In this document: piece by piece, positions 23,401-35,400 of the stretch
How the letters are laid out: each line of letters opens with the position of its first letter
Numbering within the stretch: position 1 is the stretch's first letter
NCBI RefSeq assembly: GCF_029873635.1
Contig: NC_080423.1
Location: forward strand, 100,502,991 to 100,566,990
Length of the DNA stretch: 64,000 nucleotides
From: Malania oleifera
Lineage: Eukaryota > Streptophyta > Magnoliopsida > Santalales > Ximeniaceae
Direction: 5' to 3'
Position numbers and translations under genes: made by a program
The notes under the pieces: generated by a model
What the model saw: only the letters and a program-made list of their open reading frames with translations
Told to the model about the DNA's origin: nothing
The model's database searches: none

Positions 23401-26400
23401 ACAAAGAATGACATTTTATTAATGAGAGAGCAAGTAATAAGCACAACATCACTCCAAAAAATTTTGGGGACATTCATTTGATACAATAGAGTACAAGTGA
23501 TTTCTAGAACATGTATGTTTTTCCACTCTATAACTCCATTTTATTGTGGGGCATGGGCACAAAATGAATGATAAATCATACATGAGTTAGCCATATAGAG
23601 AGTGAATTGGGTGCTGAAGCACTCCTTAGCATTATGACTACAAAGTATTTTTGGTACATTGAATACACTCCTTATTTAAGAACAAAAGGCACAAAAGATA
23701 TTAACCAACTCAAAACAATCTTTCATCAAATACAACCAAGAAATCCTAGAGCAGTGATCGAAAAATGTAACGAAGTATCTAAACCCCAATTTTGACGCGA
23801 CACGATTAGGACCCAGCAAACGGAAAACAATGGTGCTTTCCTAATTGACAAAATTCCCACTCAAGATTAGATACAAAACTTAAAGTAGGACCCAACTATT
23901 TTGACTTGTACAATGAAGGATGACCATGGGGACAATGGATTTGAAGTGGTAAAGACCACCAGCTTCATAGTAGATGTCAATCGTCTTCTTTATCTTTTAG
24001 ATCCTAAATAACAACAGAATTAGGAAAGAAAGTTATAGCGACTTCATAATCTAACTAATACATATGAGACTAACGGGGAATTCAGGAATGTACAAAATAG
24101 AAGAAAGAGAGATTGATGTAGTAGTATTTATTGCTCCTATCCCATTAACTGTGGTAGTGAACCCATCAGCAAGGATACATTGAGGTAGATTTTTAGAATA
24201 CAAGGGTAGAGAAGAAGTTTGTTACACGTTATACAGACTGTGGCAACAAAAACAAAAACCCAAGGGCTAGCAGGAGAGACACCACGTGACATGTAGGCTA
24301 TGGGATTACCTTTCTGAGTAGAAGATGCAATATGATGAGATGTTTGTTGGGATGCCTGATATTGCATGAACCTTGAATACACCTCCTTTGAGACAGTTAA
24401 AGTACAATGTTCACCAATGGCCAAACAAGTGACTGATGAGGGAAACATACTTTTAGGATTTGCAGACTACATACGAACACACGCAACCTCAACTATAGGA
24501 GCAAATCGAAAGCACACAATGAAAAATATACTTTTAGGATTTGTGGATTCCATCCCAACATTCACAAACAAGACCAACAGCTAGAACAAGTGGAACAACC
24601 ACAAACAAGGTGAACAACTAAAATGACCACGAATGAGTCACAAACACACTAGCATAACACTGCCGCTTCCCCAAGAAACTCCTCAAAAAACTAAAATACA
24701 ACCCTAATAGCAACTATTAGGTTACCACTTTACCTAAAAGCTTAAGTTGTTTGGTTGTCGGCCAACAATGTATATCAAGCTTTAACACTACCCTGCACGT
24801 GCAGCCCGATAGCAAATGGAAAGATAAACAAGCGATAAGTAACACCTATTACAAGGAATACAATAATTTGTTAAACACAACATAATGAATGTGGACAACA
24901 AGGCTAGAACCCATGATCTCTTGGTAACTAGCTTTGATACCATGTTACATTACCTACACGTTACATTACCTACATAAAAGCTTAAGTTGTTAGGCAGTGA
25001 GCCACAACGTATATCAAGCTTTAAGAGTAACAAATAACTATCAACAAAGTGCCATGAGTGGACAACCAAAAAAGTTGGATCTTTGAACAAAAGACATGAT
25101 CAACAACTCGATATTATGGAGTATGGAAGTATGTAAGGCATTTGGGAAGAAAACAGAGCAAAAACACTGCTTAAAAATCTCTCACATGCCAGCACAAGGG
25201 GTAGGAGCTTCCGGCTTTGTATGGTGATGGGGATGTGTGAGACCTCCTCCAATGATGATCTAGAATGAGATAGCTTCTTGTGGACATAATTCTCATTTAT
25301 TTTAACATAGGTACATGTTTGTATAAATAGATGTACAGCAAAAGAATAGAAGGAAAGAACCAAAGATGCTAACTTCTAAAGAAACTAAATATTCTAGGAT
25401 ATTCACACATTTATAGCCAAGATTCTCTTAGAAAAAATAGGAACGTTGACTAAAGAGATTTGAAACTTTCCAACACTCCCCCTCAAGCTGGCTTGAAGAT
25501 ATCTTCCATGGCCAGCTTGCTAATGAAGTTTTCAAATTGTTTCTTCAGCAGTCCCTTTGTCAGTATGTCTGTTACTTGCTCAGTTGTCAAGATATATGGT
25601 AGACAGATTACTCCCTCATCTATTTTCTCCTTGATAAAATGCTTGTCTACCTCCACATGTTTAGTTCTATCATGAAGAACTGGATTGTGAGCGATAGCCA
25701 TTGCAACTTTATTGTCACAATATAGTTTCATTGGTAGTGAATTAGTAATCTTTAATTCTTCCAGCAACCTTTTGATCCATAGTGCTTCACAAATTCCATG
25801 AGCAACAACCTAAATTCTGCCTCTGCACTACTCCTTGCCACCACATTTTGTTTCTTGTTGCACCATGTTACTAGGTTTCCTCCAACAAAGGTGCAATAGC
25901 AAGAAGTTGATCTTCTATCAGTGATACTTCCAGCCTAATCTGCATCAGCGTATACTTCAACTTGTAAATTCCCATGTCCTCCAAATAATAAACCTTCACC
26001 TAGAGTCCCTTTTAGGTACCTTAGAATCCTATACACAGCATTAAAATGCTCTAATTCTGGTGAGTGTATAAATTGACTTACCACGCTTGTTGCAAAGGCC
26101 ATGTCAGGACGTGTATGAGAGAGATAAAGGAGTGTCCCTACCAATATTTGGTATTTCTCTCTGTTGATCACTTCTTCAGCCTTAGCTGGTTGGAGTTTTA
26201 TGTTCAGTTTTATAGGTGTTTTTGCTACTTTGCACACTAGCAGACCTATTTCTCCAAGTAAATCAAGCACATACATGCATTGGGAAACAAAAATTCCTTT
26301 CTTTGACCTTGCAAATTCCATACCAAGAAAATACTTCGAGTTGCCTAAGTCTTTGATTTCAAATTCCTGAGCAAGGATCTTCTTTAACGTCTTTAGCTCA

Positions 26401-29400
26401 TTGCTATCATCACCTGTCAGAATTATATCATCCATATAGACAATAAGGATAGCCATTTTACCTTCACTTGTGTGTCTATAGAACATAGTATGATCGGCTT
26501 GACCTTGGCTGTAGTCATGACTCTTTACTACCTTCCCAAAGCGTTCAAACCAAGCTGTAGGAGATTGTTTGAGTTCATACAATGATTTCCTCAATCTGCA
26601 CACCTTGCCTTTGCCACCTTTCCCTTCAAATCCTGGCGGCAGATCCATAAAGACTTCCTCCTCTAAGTCTCCATTTAATAAGGCATTCTTCACATCTAGT
26701 TGATATAAGGGTCAGTTAGAGTGAGCTGCTAGAGAGAGCAACAAACGGATTGAGTTCATCTTGGCTACAGGAGCAAATGTTTCCTGGTAGTCAATTCCAT
26801 ATGTTTGAGTGAACCCCTTCGCCACAAGTCTTGCTTTGTATCTTTCTATACTCCCATCAACCTTGAATTTTACTGTAAATACCCATTTACAGCCAACAGT
26901 CTTCTTCCCATCCGATAGGTCACCAATTTCCCAAGTGTCGTTAGCAATTAGTGCATCCATCTCTTCTTGAACAGCCAATCTCCATTATGGGTAATCTAGT
27001 GCTTCCAGAATGGTTCTTGGAATAAACAGATGAGAAACATTTGAAGTAAAGGCTGATTACGCGCCGAAACTGTGTAATTGGACGTCTTAACCCGGGCTTT
27101 ACGGTTTATATTTTTAATTAAATGTCCAAAATTATCCAATATTTTAATAAAGTGCCAAAATTATCATTCTTGAGTTTTATTGTCTAATTTATGAATTTTT
27201 GGTAATATTTTATCGCAGGAAAATTTTCGAGAATCAAAATCGACACCTGTTCGTATTTCATGCATAACTTTTCTGTTTGAACTCAAATTGAGACGATTTA
27301 AATTTTTAGAGAACGAGGAAAGGACTATCTACAACTTTCGTGTTTTGAGTTTTACAAGAAATGGGCTCCAAGAGGGTCATATTTGGCTGAGAACGCAGAG
27401 AGCAAAGATGAAGAGAAAAAAAAAAGAAAAAAAAATAAAACCATGTTTTGATGTGACCCGGCCATGCATGGCCAGGTCGGGTTAGCTACCAGCGGGTCAT
27501 AGGTTTTTTTTTTCCCCTATCCTATTTATACCTTCTTTTCTTCCCCTGTTTGGTGTGCCTCCGCACACCCTCTGCACTACCTTTCGTTCCCTCACCCTCT
27601 CTTCTCTTCCACAGCCTCCCTTGGATTCCCCGCTGCAACTCCTACCCACAGCCCCTGCTAGCCAACCAAACACCAGCAGACACCTCTGCCGAGAGACCTG
27701 CTCCAGCCAACACCAGCAGCCTCCTCTGCATCTCCACCTTCTCAGCCCTCTCCCGAACTCCCTGCAATCTCCTGCGTAGCCACCAATCCTCCAGCTCCGC
27801 CCACCCTGCAACAAAGCACAACCAATTCTCCAGCAGTCCTCTTCAACGTCTCCAGCAGCCGAGACCCCCTGCTACAGCAGCAACCTGCTGGAACCCGACC
27901 ACACCAGCAGACAGCTCCGGCCTCCTTTCCCACCACTCCTGCTCAACCTGCTGCAAGACCCGTGAAGCACCCTCGGCTTTTCTTCCAGACCAGCAGACCA
28001 CTGCTCTCGGCCAGTCCAGCAAGTCCCACACCAGCACCACAGCAAGCAAGCTGCCTCTGCACATCTCTCCGGCCTGAAATTCCTCTGTTCTCTCTCTCTC
28101 TTATCTTTTCTCTTTCTTTTATTATTACTAATTAATCAGTTGAAATTTTGTTAAACTTTTATTTGAGCTTATTGTTATTTTTAGATTTTGAACATTATTT
28201 GGGGTGTTTCATTATTATTGAAGTTTAATTGTTTATGTATTCTCTTTCAGTTAAATTTTTGTTATAGATTAATTTAATGTTCCAAGTTATTTAATTAATT
28301 TAGTTAGGGTCAGTTTCGTCAAAGTTCATATTTTTCAGTTTTGTTAAAGTTCGTATTATATTTTTCGGTATCATTCAAAGTTTAGATTTTTGATGTGTTT
28401 GCATTTTTGTTTGAGTTCTTGGTTTGAATTATTGATTCATATTAAAGGTTTGATTTTTTTAGTGTGTGTGTGCGTGTTTGATTGAGTTTCCATTGCATGT
28501 TTTAATTCCTTATTTGTAGTTGCCATCTTTACTAATGTGTGTTTAGGTATTTCCTTAAGTAGACTAGGATTTCCATACTTGTTTTTTTATTGCAAGCATG
28601 AGTGGCTAAGTTCGGTAACTCGGGTTGTGGGTCGATGTCGTTTGCGTTCCATGGTTTATTAGTTTCCCTAAAATATTATTGCTAACCTTTTATTTGGTTG
28701 AAACCGAAAATTTAAGGCATTGTTGATAAATTACTGGCTCTTATTTCTTGTTTTGTTGTTGACGTTGGGCACATCAAAACCTTGATTCAATCTAGGATTT
28801 TCATCAACTAATTTACACGACATTCGGTTGATGCTTAATGAGAGTTTATATTTTCTTCCATTTGGATGTGGCAAATTTACTCGAGCTTATTAATAAAATT
28901 TCATCTCATTAATGCCTTGATTGGATTAACAAGAAGAGGAGTAAGGCCTAGGAAATTAGTAGACGATGGAAGCAAGCAGACATTGACCCGTAATCCGAGT
29001 ATTTGGTAAATTGTTTCAGTTAATCTGTTTAATTTGATTGCGTTAGTAGGTTTACATTTTTGGAGAATTGATAAAATTTCAGTTTCATTTTGATAGTTTA
29101 CTCAAGTTTCTTCCTCTTTGTTTATTATTTTTAAAACCATAAAAGACCAAAAATATTTTCAACTTACATTTTACAGCAACAGGATTTCACTAAACTTTCG
29201 CAAATACTTTGATACTCAGTGGTCCCTGTGGAATACGATCCTGGACTCATCCTTGATACAACTTGACACTTCCGCACTTGGAAGCATAACTCAGAACGAG
29301 TCAAAGGCCTTATGAGAATTGGAGAGTCTATGATAGGATAAATGGTTGGAAATAGGATGTGTGGTACAGGTTCTAACTCCTTTGCTCAGGGCAATAGGTA

Positions 29401-32400
29401 GGCCAAGATTAGAAGAATTATCAAAACAAGGATCTGGAGAAAAAAAAGTACTTGGAGTATGAAAAAGGTGGACCAACTTGTGTAGGTGATGATGATTGGC
29501 CTTGCTCAGGATTTGAAGAAAGAGCTCTATTATTTTGATGATTTCTTCTTCTGGCATAAACACGAAGCTTAGATGAGTGAATATTTGATAATACTTCTCC
29601 CCTTGTTTGTGAATTAGGTATGCCTTGTATAGGTAGACGAGGATTTCCATTATTTACGCTAGTTAAAGTATTTATCTCCTGATCCTTTAAAGAGTGGATG
29701 TCAATGTCAAGGGAAACATTTGGAAGAGACTTAGAGGTTTGTCGGAACTCATCTACAGTTTCCTTTTTCTCCCCCCTGAAGATAGTTATGGCAAAAAAGG
29801 GCTGGTTTTCAATAAAAACAACATCCATACTGATATGAATTTTTCTGGTTAGAGGGTTAAAACATTTGTACCTTTTTTTAGTAGGAGCATATCCAAGGAA
29901 AACACATTTTTCTGCCCTACGAGCAAGCTTGGATCGAAGATTGGTAGGTATATGAACAAAAATTGTGCATCCAAACACTTTTAGTGCCAGGTCTAATCTT
30001 ATCCGACATGTAGGAAACATATTTTTTAAGCAATCTAAGGGAGCGATGTATTTTAGCACTCGAGTAGGCATCCTATTAATGAGATAACATGCAGTTAAAA
30101 TAGCATCACGCCATAGATATTTAGGAACTTGCATTGAAAACATTAGGGCCCATGCAACCTCTAACAAATGGCGATTTGTTCTCTCAGCAATGCCATTTTG
30201 TTGTGGGGTGTCACGACAACTAGATTGATGTTGAATACCCTTTGTTGAAAGAAACGTTCTTAAACATTTGTTAAAATATTCAGTACCATTATCAGTTCTA
30301 AGGATACTGATTTTCGTTTGGAACTGGGTTTCAACCATACTATAAAAATCCTGAAAAAAAATTTTAACCTCAGATTTGTCACTCAATAAGTACACCCTAC
30401 ACAAACCTGTATGATCATCAATAAACATAACAAACCATTTCTTACTAGAAGTAGTAGTGATTTTTGAGAGACCCCAAACATCACTATGAATTAAATAAAA
30501 AGGTGTGGAAGAATGATAAGCTTTTGATTGACAGGTGCTTTGGTGACTTTTGGATATGTGGCAAACATCACAATGAAGAGAATTGCAATCCAGTTTTTTT
30601 AATAAGCTAGGAAACAAATGTCTTAAATAGAGAAAACTAAGATGTCCTAGTCTAAAATGCCAAAACATTATTTGATCACGTACAGAAACAGAACTAATAC
30701 TACTACTCAAACCCTGAGCTTGTTTATTGTTGAATAAAGTCTCATCGAAGTAGCAGAGTCCATTAATCATCCTAGCACTACCAATCATCCTCCCCGAGAG
30801 TTGGTCCTGAAATTCACAATGGGAATCAAAGAAAATGACACAACAATTAATATCCCGTGAGAGTTTACTAATAGACAGCAGGTTACAAGCAAGTTTAGGG
30901 ACGTGAAGGACAGACTTGAGTTCTATTTTTTTGAGAGATTTGGACAGAACCTGTTCCAGCAATGGATGAAAAACTTTCATCTGCAATTCTAATCTTTTTA
31001 TTGCCAAAACAAGGAGAATAAGATTGAAACAACTGTGAGATAATGGTCATGTGATCAGATGCACCAGAATCAATAATCCATGGTGCAAGATTTAAGCAAC
31101 AAGGGTAGGCACTAGAGTTATCACCTGTTTGGGCCAATGAACCAATAGGAAGACCAGAGGCAGAAGCAGATTTCAGCAGTTGAAGAAGATGATCCACCTG
31201 CTCAGCACTTAAGAAATTAGCTTCATTGGCTTTAGGGACTGCATGATTGCTGTCATAGGGTCCAGATTTGTTGCTCTTCAAGTTTGCTGGCTTTCCATGA
31301 AGTTTCTAGCAATTTTATTGAGTGTGGCGAGGCTTATTGCAATAGTCACACCATACTCGAGGCTTATCCTTCAACCTCCTTCGATTAGAGTAAGGCCGCT
31401 GTGCAGAAATATTGACAGTAGCCAAATCTGTGTTACCAGCAGCATGAGGAGCAGGATTATTGGCAACAAGTAGAGCAGAATTTTCCAGAGTCTCATCCTC
31501 CTTTTTCTTCATCATCACATTCACACTCCTTCGACAATCTTCTCGTCGTACTTCAGAAAATACTTCCCCGAGTGGGGGTAGAGGCTGTCTCCCTAGGATT
31601 CTTCCCCTTACTTTATCAAACTCATCATTAAGTCCAGCCAAGAATGTTTCAGCCATGGCTATAGCAACAGAGGAGATTAGGGTAGAGTTGAACAAGGAAG
31701 AAAACCCTATAGAGATTAGGGTCAGATTGGAGCCGCCAAGGGAAAACTAAGGTTTACACAAGGCCAAGAGCCAGACCTAGCTCTAATACCATCTGGAATG
31801 AGATAGCTTCTTGTGGAAATAATTCTCATTTATTGTAACATACGTACAGGTCTGTATAAATAGATGTACAGCAGAAGAATAGAAGGAAACAACCAAGAAG
31901 GAAAGAACCAAAGATGCTAACTTCTAAGGAAACTAAATATTCTAGGATATTCACACATTTACAGCCGAGATTCTCTTAGAAAAAATAGGAAAGTTGACTA
32001 AACAGATTTGAAACTTTCCAACAGATGAAATTTAACCGAATGACAGATTGGCAGGTTTTGTGGTTGTATATGTGGCAGGTTTTGCAAAATCTGAAGGGGT
32101 TCATGAGATTCTAAAACAGCAGCGATGTTCAGAAATTTTCCAGCGAGTGCTGTATTTTACGGAAGCTGCTGGCTGGTTTTCAGGCCAATGGTGGTGCTGG
32201 AAATTCTCCTACAGTGGTAGACATGAAGCAGACTCTAGGGTTTTAGGCTTCAGCTTGATGTGGCTATGGCAGTTAGGGTTTAGGTCACAGAACCATGCCC
32301 TAATCACATTGATAGGTCTCTCCCTCTATTCATAATATATGCCAAGTGCATGACAAAGTCCATATTGCCCTTATTAACTTGCACTAACTCATGCTTACTA

Positions 32401-35400
32401 ACACAGCAAAAAAACACACAGCAGTAATACTAGATAATACAGTAACAAGTAACTATATATATTATAAGTGGAGGAATGCTTGCAGACACAGACATGCATA
32501 TATAGACATACAAATGTGCAAAAGGAATCGATAACAAGGAACCTTAACCTGATACCCACTAGTCTTTGGATTAACAATGTAGTCATCAAATTCACCATCA
32601 ATAGGACTCCAAAGCCTGCACAGAAAGGAAACATGAATTCTTGAACAGTCACAATTGTTGCAGTTGTAGCACAAATGGAGGGCATTTTTAATAATTATCA
32701 AAATCAAAATGATACTGCATTCCAGTTGATTATTATATATCCACAATTATTACAATATTTAGACAACTATTTTTTTATAGATAACAGAAATCCATTAATA
32801 ACTAAACAGAAGTACAGAAGATGGAGGATAAGGTGCCCTTCATGAACTAGCTACCTACATAGTGCTGCCCTCCAATACCTTTGAAGGTCATATAGCAATA
32901 TGCTCCCCAAAAATCCAAAAGAATGGGCCCAAAAAGAAATAAGAAAAATTAATGTTATCCCACAGCTGGGCAGGAGAAGTCGATTGAGCTTATTCCTTGC
33001 ATTCCTCTCAAGCTGCGGAGTCCAATAGATTGCATGCACTTCATAAAACCATAGAGCGCTCCCTCTATTACTCTTCCTAAAACCCTGATATCTCACAAGT
33101 TCTCATACATATTTTGTGAAGCCATCCACATTTCACCAAAAAAGGAAAAAAGAGCATCCAGAGATTCCTCACCACCTGACAATGAAGGAAAAGGTGTGCA
33201 CTAGTCTCATTGGACTCACAGCACAACATAGAAATATCTGAGAGCCTTATAGGGCCTTGTTGCCTGTAACAAGTTTTTTATATTAATCCTGTTAAGAGAT
33301 AGACTCCAAGTGAAGCCCAGTCCTTAGAAGGAGCCGTTGCCTTCAAAATGACACGATACAAAGGAAAAGGACAAGGGGTTGCAGGCCTTGAAAGATGAGA
33401 AAAGAAAGATTTAGAAGAAAAGGAACCTGAAGAATCCCCCAGCCAGACCTGAGCATCTTCCCTATTTAAAGGAACAAAAGAATACAACACACTCAGCAAA
33501 GAAGTGAGCTCATGAACCTCTCTTTCCTTCAGACTCCTATAGAAGTGGAAACCTAAGAAAGAGAGGCCCCTTCAGAAAAGAACAAAGCTATTATTCGTGC
33601 ATTATGAATAGTAAATAATCTTAACAGACGAGGCACCAACAGCTCCAACTCACCTTCCCAAATTTCTTTCCAAAACCGAATTCTTATTACCATTCCCCAC
33701 TTTGAAACGAGTAAGAAGAAAGAATAGATCAGAAACCTTGGAAACGAACTTCAAAGGGGAGCATGGGAAACACTTCTATTTACACTAGAATCCCACCTGT
33801 TCCAATGAACACCATGCCTACTTTTAACAACCTGATGCCATAGGGAATTAGACTCCGAGGGAACCTCCATAACCATTATCCTATTAAAGAGATGTATTTA
33901 GATACCACACTTGCAAGCCCCAAACCCCCTTCAGACTTACTTCTCCTTACCACATCCCAACCTACAAGACAATCCCTCTTATTCTTAGAACCACTCAACC
34001 ACGATAAATTTCTCATCAGCTTCTCCAAAACCCTCACGACTCTCACAATTGACCCTAAAAAGTGATAAGTAAATGAGAATGTCAGAAAGGAATATGCTAA
34101 AGGGACTGACTCAAACATATATAAGTGTCAAACACACATCCACATATATAATGCTAAACTTGATCATACACATATAATGCTAAACTTGAAGACAAAGAAG
34201 TTTGCTTTTTCCTTAACTTTGAGGACAATTTTTATTTTTCCAGGCCCGCAATTGGGATGAAAAACTGACAAGTATCTGGTTTGGTTTGAAAATACAACAT
34301 AGACATGTAATTTGGGGCAACCTAAGTGATTAAATTGATTTTTTGGTTAAAAATTGAATAAAATCAAACAGCCTATCTAATGCCAAAACCTCGTTCATTC
34401 TATGCTTTTTAGTAATCAGTCTATTTGCAGCTACCCAAACACAAGCTAAGTTGACTTTCAATTTTGTCTTGACTCAAAAATCAAGAAAAAAATCTTGACG
34501 TTAACAAAAATACAAAATTATCTCAATTTTTATGAAAAATAAGGGCATTTTGGAATAATAAAAAGTGAATACAATATTAAGCTACCCATAAAGAGTTTTA
34601 GGTTAGCACTTCCCATATACGGCAAAAAATTCTTGAGTAACTAACACAAGAAGTTATGAAGTACATACAATGATAGAAGTTAGAAATTTTCCATTGGTTC
34701 ACCTGTGTATAATGTTAAGAAGATTGTAGCAACATGTAACTGCAGGTCCATGTAGAGTTCCATTTTTGTCACCAACAATTACCCTCAATGCACGGGCATC
34801 ATATACTTTGTCAATGCCAACATCCTTTCGTTTCATCTAAAAAATTATATAATTGAATGAAATTGAAATTGAAATTGAAAGAAAACGAAATTGAAAGAAT
34901 AGATGGCAAACCCAAAAACAATGAAATTGAAAGAAAACAATTTTTATTGCAAAAATGCAAGATAAGACTGCATGCTATAGACCCATTGTGGTCTGCCCCT
35001 TCCCTGGTAGTATGAATAGAATAGAAGCAATATCACTATTAGACTTACAGGTAATTGTGTTAGCAAGTGTATTATCATCATTTAATGTACATTGGATATA
35101 TTTTAAATAGAATAGGAGAAACAACTATTCTGTAAGTTCTCCAGTTATCAACAATTCTTTAACACGGTACAGAACAAAGGGCCACCAAACCCTACATAGC
35201 TGAACAAACCTAGGCACGCCTGCAATCACTGCCAGCATCACTGGAGAATTGTCTGGCGTTGCCACGAGTTTTGTTCAACCATCTCCCATGTGCTTTTCCA
35301 AAAACCAAAATCAGCCCTTGAAAAGCCATCTCCGGTGATTGTCTCAGGTGCAACAGGCCAGCAGCTCTGATGCTATGTGCCAGTGGACCTTGTTTTTCCC

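Larger units (their letters stand above)
25259..32023 (-). mobile_element. Copia element D, TSD GATGA, interrupted by a solo LTR
   Basis: The 3' LTR is 25259-25475 and the 5' LTR is 31792-32023. Identical GATGA flanks lie at 25254-25258 and 32024-32028, placing it in Copia C. Next to the 5' LTR a primer site TGGTATTAGAGC (complement of 31780-31791) matches initiator Met tRNA. A polypurine tract borders the 3' LTR (25476-25484). LTRs differ by a small duplication (aaggaaacaaccaag) and few substitutions, so D is younger than C. It contains the longest intact retroelement frame in the window but lacks the first part of gag. Confidence 0.93.
21151..32454 (-). mobile_element. Copia element C, interrupted by a TRIM and Copia D
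   Basis: The 3' LTR is 21151-21325 and the 5' LTR is 32296-32454; both carry the ataggtctctc(t/c)ctctatt core shared with elements B and E. Element sequence lies at 21326-25258 and 32024-32295. A polypurine tract borders the 3' LTR (ctccccctc at 21326-21334 on plus). The primer site next to the 5' LTR has decayed (TGGTTCTGTGAC). The coding part runs RNase H, RT, integrase, protease/gag remnant from left to right in reverse. The 5' LTR lacks about 25 bp at its outer end relative to the other copy. Possible target duplications TGTAT/TATAT are imperfect. Confidence 0.88.

Noticed and set aside
27550..28077. 175-codon Pro/Ser/Thr-rich frame as a host gene
   Set aside because: It lies wholly inside a solo LTR with exact target duplication, just after its TATA box. 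The composition fits a GC-rich leader and overlapping frames occur on both strands.
32048..32335. 95-codon plus-strand frame
   Set aside because: It lies in the untranslated leader and 5' LTR of Copia C on the opposite strand.
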